In this document: one piece after another, positions 58,476-64,000 of the stretch
Position numbering within the stretch: position 1 is the first letter of the stretch
Layout of the letters: each line of letters begins with the position of its first letter
NCBI GenBank assembly: GCA_001464475.1
Contig: LNDX01000001.1
Span: 806,001-870,000 of the forward strand
Length of the DNA: 64,000 bases
Source of the DNA: Flavobacteriaceae bacterium Ga0077528
GTDB taxonomy: Bacteria > Bacteroidota > Bacteroidia > Flavobacteriales > Flavobacteriaceae
Reading direction: 5' to 3'
The notes under the pieces: generated by a model
Database searches by the model: none
What the model was told of the DNA's origin: nothing
Seen by the model: only the letters and a program-made list of their open reading frames with translations
Made by a program: the position numbers and the translations under genes

Positions 58476-59723
58476 TTAATTGATTATTTCTGTTGAAGTT
58501 GCAACTCCTTTTCCAATAACTCTATCATATCTTTGATTGTTTTCACGATAATAAACTATTGCGAAATAATTATTCTCAGTTTGAAAGAAATTACCATCAA
58601 TTGCATTTGATTCATCAATTTTACCATTTTTATCTGCAATCGTGTAAATGAAATTAGTGAAACCTTGTTTAATCATTAAAGCTTTTTCATAAATACCTTT
58701 TTTTTCATTGTATTCCATTTTATTTTCATCAGTAAGAGCGTGGTTATTAAACATTCCAGTGATATAAATATCCTTATTCTCATAAAAAGATGGTGCTGAT
58801 AAAGTGAAGTATATCCATGCGTAATCTGCTTCTATTTCATCGTTTTCTGCACTGATGTTCTTAATGCTAAAATTACCATTTATGTCTGGCCAATAGGTGT
58901 AAGGATTTTTTGCTCTTGCATTGCTTGTATACAAATAACAATTATACAAACCGCCTTCGGTATCAATTCTTGCAATGCTGTTATTTGCGCCTCTAATATT
59001 TTTATTTTCAAAAAATAGATATTCGTTGCCTGCCCAAAATTGTGTTTCACGATCGTATTTATAAATCAAATCGTTACCAACAGTATACATGGGTTTTATA
59101 TCGCTTATTGCATTATTGAATTTTCCGTTTTGCAGCAAAAGTACTTTAACATTTTGTAATGGGCTTTGAAAAGTTATAGTGTTAGACCTTACAGCAAAAT
59201 CAAGGTTGTGTTTAAAGTCAACATCTTTTACATTTCTGGCTCTTTTAACTTGCATTGGTACCGAAACTAAAGGCTCATATACTATAAATTTTCTGGCGAA
59301 AACAACTTCTTGATCTTCATTTAGAATACTAATTACATAATTTCCACTAACTTTTAATTGTGTAAGTTTATTTGGGAATGGGATTCTATAGTGGGAATAA
59401 ATTTGTAAAGCATTCAAGGAATTAATATGCTCTTGAATACGTTGATTATCAAAGCCAACAAGATACTCATTGATCGATAATTGCGACTGTTTCCAATCGT
59501 AATCACAATGTGTTATCTTGTAATAATAATTATCTTCTGTTCCGTGTAAATCATCAAATTGTAATTGGAAAGAGTCTCCTAATTGAAATAACGGAATAAC
59601 ATTTTGTCCGTTTTGAACAAACGATATTGTTTTGATATGAAATGGAGGATTAACTTCTTTTTCTTGTGAGAAAGAAATTGAAGTTATTATAAATGCAACA
59701 AGAGTTAAATATTTTTTCAACAT
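58476..59723 (-). CDS. Type IX secretion plug-like protein (DUF5103)
   Basis: A 415-residue exported protein from ATG 59723 (MLKKYLTLVAFIITSISFSQ signal). The body matches DUF5103: PPFHIKTISFVQNGQNVIPLFQLGDSFQLQFDDLHGTEDNYYYKITHCDYDW in pieces, then EYLVGFDNQRIQEHINS, and the C-terminal FSIKNISAENDEIEADYAWIYFTL region. In Flavobacterium johnsoniae a protein of this family plugs the periplasmic end of the T9SS translocon channel; that assignment is from memory. T9SS cargo genes elsewhere in the window fit. A -7 box at 59738 favours the ATG at 59723 over one two codons upstream. Confidence 0.82.
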   Translation of the reverse strand: MLKKYLTLVAFIITSISFSQEKEVNPPFHIKTISFVQNGQNVIPLFQLGDSFQLQFDDLHGTEDNYYYKITHCDYDWKQSQLSINEYLVGFDNQRIQEHINSLNALQIYSHYRIPFPNKLTQLKVSGNYVISILNEDQEVVFARKFIVYEPLVSVPMQVKRARNVKDVDFKHNLDFAVRSNTITFQSPLQNVKVLLLQNGKFNNAISDIKPMYTVGNDLIYKYDRETQFWAGNEYLFFENKNIRGANNSIARIDTEGGLYNCYLYTSNARAKNPYTYWPDINGNFSIKNISAENDEIEADYAWIYFTLSAPSFYENKDIYITGMFNNHALTDENKMEYNEKKGIYEKALMIKQGFTNFIYTIADKNGKIDESNAIDGNFFQTENNYFAIVYYRENNQRYDRVIGKGVATSTEIIN

Positions 59724-59737
59724 AATCATTTTATTAT

Positions 59738-59745
59738 CAAACGTA
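59738..59745 (-). promoter_or_regulatory. -7 box (TACGTTTG) for the plug gene
   Basis: Exact TAnnTTTG on the minus strand, 14 bases before the ATG at 59723. Confidence 0.4.
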
Positions 59746-59881
59746 AAGATACGAAATATTATTATCTACAATTATGCCAATAAAATTATTTTAAAAGTTA
59801 AAAAACATTTAAAAAAGCACAATATTATCTCAATGTTTAAGTTACTGTACTAACTTTATTACAAATTTTAAAACCAAAAAC

Positions 59882-62692
59882 ATGAAAAAACTTAACAAGT
59901 TTGTGCTTTTTTTGATGATGATGCCATTGTCTATAATAGCACAAGACCTTAAAAATGAGGATAAAATTCCTTTTGATTCGAATGTAAAAACTGGAAAACT
60001 TAAAAATGGTTTGACTTATTTCATCAGAAAAAATTCAAAACCAGAAAATAAAGTTGATTTGAGATTAGTAGTTAATGCAGGATCGATTTTAGAGACAGAT
60101 GAGCAACAAGGTTTAGCACATTTTATGGAGCACATGTGCTTTAATGGAACAAAAAGATTTCCAAAAAATCAACTTGTAGATTATTTACAAAGTATTGGTG
60201 TGAAATTCGGACAACATTTAAATGCTTATACAAGCTTTGATGAAACAGTTTATTTTTTACCTATTCCATCAGACGATAAAGAAAAACTTGAAAAAGGGTT
60301 TCAAATTATTGAAGATTGGGCTTTTAATGCAAATTTGACACCCGAGGAAATTGATAAAGAAAGAGGTGTTGTGCTTGAAGAATACCGTTTAGGTCTTGGA
60401 GCTGACAAAAGAATGATGGATCGATTTATGCCTAAAATGATGTATAATTCACAGTATGCAAATCGTTTACCAATTGGAAAAAAAGAAATTTTAGAAAATT
60501 TTACTTACGATAAAATTACTAGTTTTTATAATGATTGGTATCGTCCAAATTTAATGTCTGTTATTGTTGTTGGTGATATTGATGTTGCTGAAATGGAAAA
60601 AAAGATTATAGAACATTTTTCTAAATATAAAAATCCAAAAAATGAAAAACCACGTAAAATTTACGAAGTTCCAAATCATAAAGAAACTTTTGTAAGTATT
60701 GAAAAAGATAAAGAAGCATCCGATTCAGGAGTTCAATTGCTATATAAAGATAGTGGATTACCTGAAAAAACAATAACAATTAAAGATTACAGAGATGACT
60801 TAGTGAAAGGATTATTCACAACAATGCTAAATAATCGTTTACAAGAACTTACAAATACTCCAAATCCACCATTTGTTTATGGGTTTTCATATCATGGAGA
60901 AACTTTTGCTAGGTCGAAAGAAGGGTATCAGTCATTCGCAATGGTTTCAGAAGATAAGCAACTTGAAGCGCTTAAGGTTTTAGTTGTTGAAAATGAAAGA
61001 GCTAAGAAATTTGGATTTACACAAAGTGAATTAGATAGAGCCAAATCTGAAACAATTGCAAATTATGAAAGATCTTTTAATGAAAGAGATAAAACTAATT
61101 CAGAAAGATTTGTTTCAGAATATCAAAGTTACTTTCTTCAAGGTGTACCAACTCCAGGAATTGAGTGGGAATTCAACACAATTAAAAAAATGTTGCCAAC
61201 AATAACTTTATCAGAAACAAATGATTTGATAAAAAACTATGTTAAAGATGAAAACAGAGTTATTGTTTTAACAGGACCTGAAAAAGAAGGTTTGAAGCAA
61301 GTAACAGAAGCTGAAGTGTTAAATGTATTAAATGTAAAAGATACTGATGTATCAGCTTATAAAGAAACTGAAGTAGCTAGAAGTTTGTTAAGAAATGAAG
61401 TAAAAGCTGGATCAGTTGTTAAAAAAGAGTCTAATGCAAAAGTAGGAACAACAACTTTAATACTTTCTAATGGTGCTAGAGTAACCTATAAAAAAACAGA
61501 TTTTAAAAATGATGAAATATTGATGGAAGCAATTAGCTTTGGAGGATCTAATTTATATTCAAATGAAGATGCTAAAAAAGTTCAATTTGCAAATGGAGGT
61601 TTAACAGAAGCCGGATTTTCTGGATTAAAGAAAAATGATATTGACAAATTTATGTCAGGAAAAATCGCAAATGTTTCTCCATATATAAGTAACACAACTG
61701 AAGGTTTAAGAGGAAATACAACTCCAAAAGATTTAGAATATTTATTTCAAATGACACATGCTTACATGACCGATTTGAATTATGATAACGAAGCATTTGA
61801 AAGTTACAAGCAAAAACAATCGGCGTTTTTCAAGAATTTATCGTCGCAACCTAATGTGTTCTTTCAACAAGAGTTTTATAGTTATTTGATGAAAGAGAAC
61901 CCAAGATTTATTGGAATTTTCCCTGACGAAAAAACATGGTCAACAACAGATTATAGATTGGCTTATGACAAATACAAAGAGCGTTTTGCTAATGCAGGAG
62001 ATTTTGAATTTTTCTTTGTTGGGAATGTTGATGATAAACAAATTGAAGATTATTCGATAAAATACATTGCATCTTTACCTTCAAATACAACAAAAGAAAA
62101 AGCAGTAGATTTGGGATATAGAATGATGAAAGGTGATTTGAAAAAAGTCGTAAATAAAGGTTCAGATCCTAAAAGTAATGTTACAATTATGTATTATGGT
62201 GATGCAACCTATTCGCCAAAAGAAGCAATGGCAATGCAAGCTTTGGGTGAAGTTCTTACTATAAAATTAGTAGAGGAATTAAGAGAAAATGAAAGTGGCG
62301 TTTATGGTGTTTCTGCAAGAGGAAGCTTAAATAAAGTGCCAAACGGATCGTATAATTTTAATATTGGTTTTCCATGCGGACCAGAAAATGCTGAGAAATT
62401 AACGGCTTCTGCTTTAAATGAATTGCAAAAAATTATTGACAACGGTCCAGATGAAAAAGACGTAGCCAAATTTAAAGAAGGTGAAATTGCCGACTTTAAA
62501 AAAGACAGTAAAGAAAACAGATTTTGGTTGAGTAATTTTACAAAAGCCTACACGTTTTCATCGTCTGCTGAGGAAGTTCTATCAATGGAAGAAAGAATCA
62601 ATAGTGTTACAGCTAAAGAAATTCAAGATGTAGCTAAAAAATATTTAACGAAAGATAAAGTTGTTGGAATTCTAATGCCAGAAACGAAATAA
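59882..62692 (+). CDS. M16-family zinc metallopeptidase
   Basis: A 936-residue exported peptidase (signal MKKLNKFVLFLMMMPLSIIAQ). The inverted zinc motif is HFMEH at residues 80-84 (QQGLAHFMEHMCFNGTKRFP), with the downstream Glu ligand in ERGVVLEEYRLGLG. Two M16 N/C domain pairs are visible: VFFQQEF-type second half begins near IVGILMPETK-terminated end with RVTYKKTDFKNDEILMEAISFGGSNLY in pieces, where the zinc motif is lost. It is a periplasmic or surface clam-shell peptidase that degrades short peptides, such as signal or imported peptides. Substrate unknown. Confidence 0.93.
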   Translation: MKKLNKFVLFLMMMPLSIIAQDLKNEDKIPFDSNVKTGKLKNGLTYFIRKNSKPENKVDLRLVVNAGSILETDEQQGLAHFMEHMCFNGTKRFPKNQLVDYLQSIGVKFGQHLNAYTSFDETVYFLPIPSDDKEKLEKGFQIIEDWAFNANLTPEEIDKERGVVLEEYRLGLGADKRMMDRFMPKMMYNSQYANRLPIGKKEILENFTYDKITSFYNDWYRPNLMSVIVVGDIDVAEMEKKIIEHFSKYKNPKNEKPRKIYEVPNHKETFVSIEKDKEASDSGVQLLYKDSGLPEKTITIKDYRDDLVKGLFTTMLNNRLQELTNTPNPPFVYGFSYHGETFARSKEGYQSFAMVSEDKQLEALKVLVVENERAKKFGFTQSELDRAKSETIANYERSFNERDKTNSERFVSEYQSYFLQGVPTPGIEWEFNTIKKMLPTITLSETNDLIKNYVKDENRVIVLTGPEKEGLKQVTEAEVLNVLNVKDTDVSAYKETEVARSLLRNEVKAGSVVKKESNAKVGTTTLILSNGARVTYKKTDFKNDEILMEAISFGGSNLYSNEDAKKVQFANGGLTEAGFSGLKKNDIDKFMSGKIANVSPYISNTTEGLRGNTTPKDLEYLFQMTHAYMTDLNYDNEAFESYKQKQSAFFKNLSSQPNVFFQQEFYSYLMKENPRFIGIFPDEKTWSTTDYRLAYDKYKERFANAGDFEFFFVGNVDDKQIEDYSIKYIASLPSNTTKEKAVDLGYRMMKGDLKKVVNKGSDPKSNVTIMYYGDATYSPKEAMAMQALGEVLTIKLVEELRENESGVYGVSARGSLNKVPNGSYNFNIGFPCGPENAEKLTASALNELQKIIDNGPDEKDVAKFKEGEIADFKKDSKENRFWLSNFTKAYTFSSSAEEVLSMEERINSVTAKEIQDVAKKYLTKDKVVGILMPETK

Positions 62693-62712
62693 TAGATTTC
62701 TTTAAAAACTAA

Positions 62713-62746
62713 AAAACCCTGTTAATGTAAAAGTTAACAGGGTTTT
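62713..62746. terminator. Bidirectional terminator
   Basis: Perfect 13-bp stem AAAACCCTGTTAA / TTAACAGGGTTTT with an 8-base loop, between the convergent M16 and methyltransferase genes. Confidence 0.9.
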
Positions 62747-62762
62747 GTTTTTTATGTCGGAA

Positions 62763-63533
62763 TTATTTAAAACAAACTGGGATAATTTCGCCTTTTGCCA
62801 AACAATATTTTTCTACTAATTCTGGTGAAAGTTTTGAAGTATAATCTTCTTCTATAACTTTAAAACCAATGCTTCTTAATTTGTCAAAATAATCTCTTCC
62901 GTAAACACGAACGTGATCGTATTGGCCGAAGATTTTGGCTCTTTCTTTTTGGTCAACAATAGTATCATCAGAAAAAGTAATTGCTCTTGATAAATCCTGT
63001 GGAATTTGAAAGATTCCCATTCCGCCAGGTTTTAAAACTCTGTACAATTCTTGCATGGCTTTAGTGTCATCTGGAATGTGTTCTAGAACGTGGTTGCAAA
63101 AAATTAAATCATATTGATTATCTTCAAACGGCAAATTGCAAATATCTGCTTTAACATCTGCCAACGGCGAAAGTAAATCGGTTGTAGTATAATCGATGTT
63201 AGTTTGCTTTTTGAAACGTTTGTAGAATTCTTGTTCTGGTGCAAAATGAAGGACTTTTTTCTTTTCTTTTGAAGTAAAAAAATCAGTTTCATTTTGTAAA
63301 TACAACCACAATAAACGATGTCTTTCTAATGACAAAGTGCTCGGAGAAAGCACATTATTTCTCTGATTTCCATATCCATAAGGTAAAAACATTCGAAAAC
63401 TTTTTCCGTCAATAGGATCTGTGAAACGACTTCCTTTTAATAAAAAAGCCAAAATTGGACGCACCACAATACTCATTCGAATCAATATCGGACGAGGGAT
63501 AGTATTTAATATGAACTTGAATATTTTTTTCAT
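62763..63533 (-). CDS. Class I SAM-dependent methyltransferase
   Basis: A 256-residue methyltransferase. A basic hydrophobic N-terminus (KKIFKFILNTIPRPILIRMSIVVRPILAFLL) is followed by the Rossmann core: KKVLHFAPEQEFYKRFKK (variant motif I), IDYTTTDLLSPLADVKADICNLPFEDNQYDLIFCNHVLEHIPDDTKAMQELYRVLKPGGMGIFQIP in pieces (motifs II-IV). The D-x-x-x-C-N-H-V-L-E-H-I segment is diagnostic. Target unknown; the hydrophobic start suggests membrane association. It follows the truncated map gene by 28 bases. Confidence 0.87.
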   Translation of the reverse strand: MKKIFKFILNTIPRPILIRMSIVVRPILAFLLKGSRFTDPIDGKSFRMFLPYGYGNQRNNVLSPSTLSLERHRLLWLYLQNETDFFTSKEKKKVLHFAPEQEFYKRFKKQTNIDYTTTDLLSPLADVKADICNLPFEDNQYDLIFCNHVLEHIPDDTKAMQELYRVLKPGGMGIFQIPQDLSRAITFSDDTIVDQKERAKIFGQYDHVRVYGRDYFDKLRSIGFKVIEEDYTSKLSPELVEKYCLAKGEIIPVCFK

Positions 63534-63561
63534 TTATTTTGGATGCAAATTTGTATAAACT

Positions 63562-64000
63562 TTATAATGTATAATGATTTCTAAACTCCTTTTCTTCATC
63601 ACTTACAATTCCCAAAGCATCATAAATGTATTTGAAAGTCGATAAAATTTCTGGTTTTCCGTCTATTAAAGCTACATCATGTTCAAAATGCGCACTTGGT
63701 TTTCCGTCGGCTGTTAGAATGGTCCAACCATCTTTTAGCTGTTTTATGTTTTTTGTACCCATGTTTATCATTGGTTCAATAGCAACAACCATGCCTTCCA
63801 CAAACATTTTTCCTCGACCACGTTTTCCGTAATTTGGCATTTCTGGATCTTCGTGCATTTTTCTTCCTAATCCGTGACCTACAAGTTCGCGAACGACACC
63901 GTATCCGTGACCTTCACAATATTTTTGAATTGCATTTCCTACATCTTCAACTCTATTTCCTGCACGAAATTCTCTTATTCCAACATAAAGACTTTCTTTA
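63562..64000 (-). CDS. map: Methionine aminopeptidase, truncated at the window edge
   Basis: The reading frame enters from the right edge and ends at 63562, so the N-terminal part is missing. The visible ~145 residues contain the type I MetAP core: GHGYGVVRELVGHGLGRKMHEDPEMPNYG in pieces, MFVEGMVVAIEPMINMG (metal-binding Glu) and SAHFEHDVALI (metal-binding Glu/His). A short internal Met (63858) is not the real start. It removes N-terminal Met from nascent proteins. Confidence 0.95.
   Translation of the reverse strand, partial: KESLYVGIREFRAGNRVEDVGNAIQKYCEGHGYGVVRELVGHGLGRKMHEDPEMPNYGKRGRGKMFVEGMVVAIEPMINMGTKNIKQLKDGWTILTADGKPSAHFEHDVALIDGKPEILSTFKYIYDALGIVSDEEKEFRNHYTL

Overview
The window looks like a piece of the core chromosome of a Flavobacterium-like member of the Bacteroidota. 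The DNA is strongly AT-rich. It carries type IX secretion (T9SS) cargo with C-terminal sorting domains of both type A and type B, a T9SS plug-like protein (DUF5103), a BamA with two Skp/OmpH chaperones, a dipeptidyl-peptidase 11 type S46 peptidase, a FolK-deoxynucleoside kinase fusion and DUF6089/DUF1573/DUF5103 families. More than fifteen genes are preceded by an exact Bacteroidota -7 promoter box (TAnnTTTG). No prophage, insertion sequence, CRISPR array, integrase, toxin-antitoxin pair, defence island or rRNA operon was seen.

Layout. 1-1.8 kb: a truncated helical protein, dodecin, a SnoaL-like protein and an RluB-type pseudouridine synthase. 1.9-10.1 kb (minus strand): MurI, two OmpH/Skp proteins, BamA, UppS, DUF6089, NAD kinase and a CBS protein, which together form an envelope-biogenesis block; PdxJ and an alpha/beta hydrolase diverge from it. 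11.7-16.7 kb: a T9SS protein, a small membrane protein, then trigger factor, ClpP and ClpX (protein quality control). 16.7-28.3 kb: a TonB-dependent receptor-like barrel, a DMT exporter, small lipoproteins, a GH3-family protein, DUF2797, a large AsmA-like protein and SppA. 28.5-36.3 kb: the FolK-dNK fusion, a lectin-bearing T9SS adhesin, a TrmH-type methylase, DUF1573, MutS, tRNA-Gly and tRNA-Leu, and a DUF1508 protein. 36.4-43.7 kb: a repeat lipoprotein, Dpp11, GNAT, KdtA (lipid A-Kdo), a DegT/StrS aminotransferase, a GalE-like epimerase and two helical lipoproteins. 43.8-50.5 kb: an M23-type peptidase, FabD, a large uncharacterised membrane protein, and a redox/stress-like run (flavin reductase, small membrane protein, YjdI-like Fe-S protein, YjdJ-like GNAT, pirin) next to a Crp/Fnr regulator. 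50.6-64 kb: class I aminotransferase, desaturase, RsmG, a T9SS lipase-like protein, PruA, ApaG, T9SS plug, an M16 peptidase, a methyltransferase and truncated methionine aminopeptidase.

Most of the content is housekeeping. The less ordinary items are the 544-residue membrane protein at 45.5-47.1 kb with repeated PepSY-like modules, the compact redox run at 47.2-49.8 kb, a 46-residue Cys-containing lipoprotein translationally coupled to another lipoprotein (19947-20087), two inverted copies of a palindromic repeat bracketing the aminotransferase gene, two near-identical long hairpins at gene ends 15.7 kb apart, and non-ATG starts proposed for bamA and mutS. All functional names are from reading motifs and family resemblance; no database search was run.
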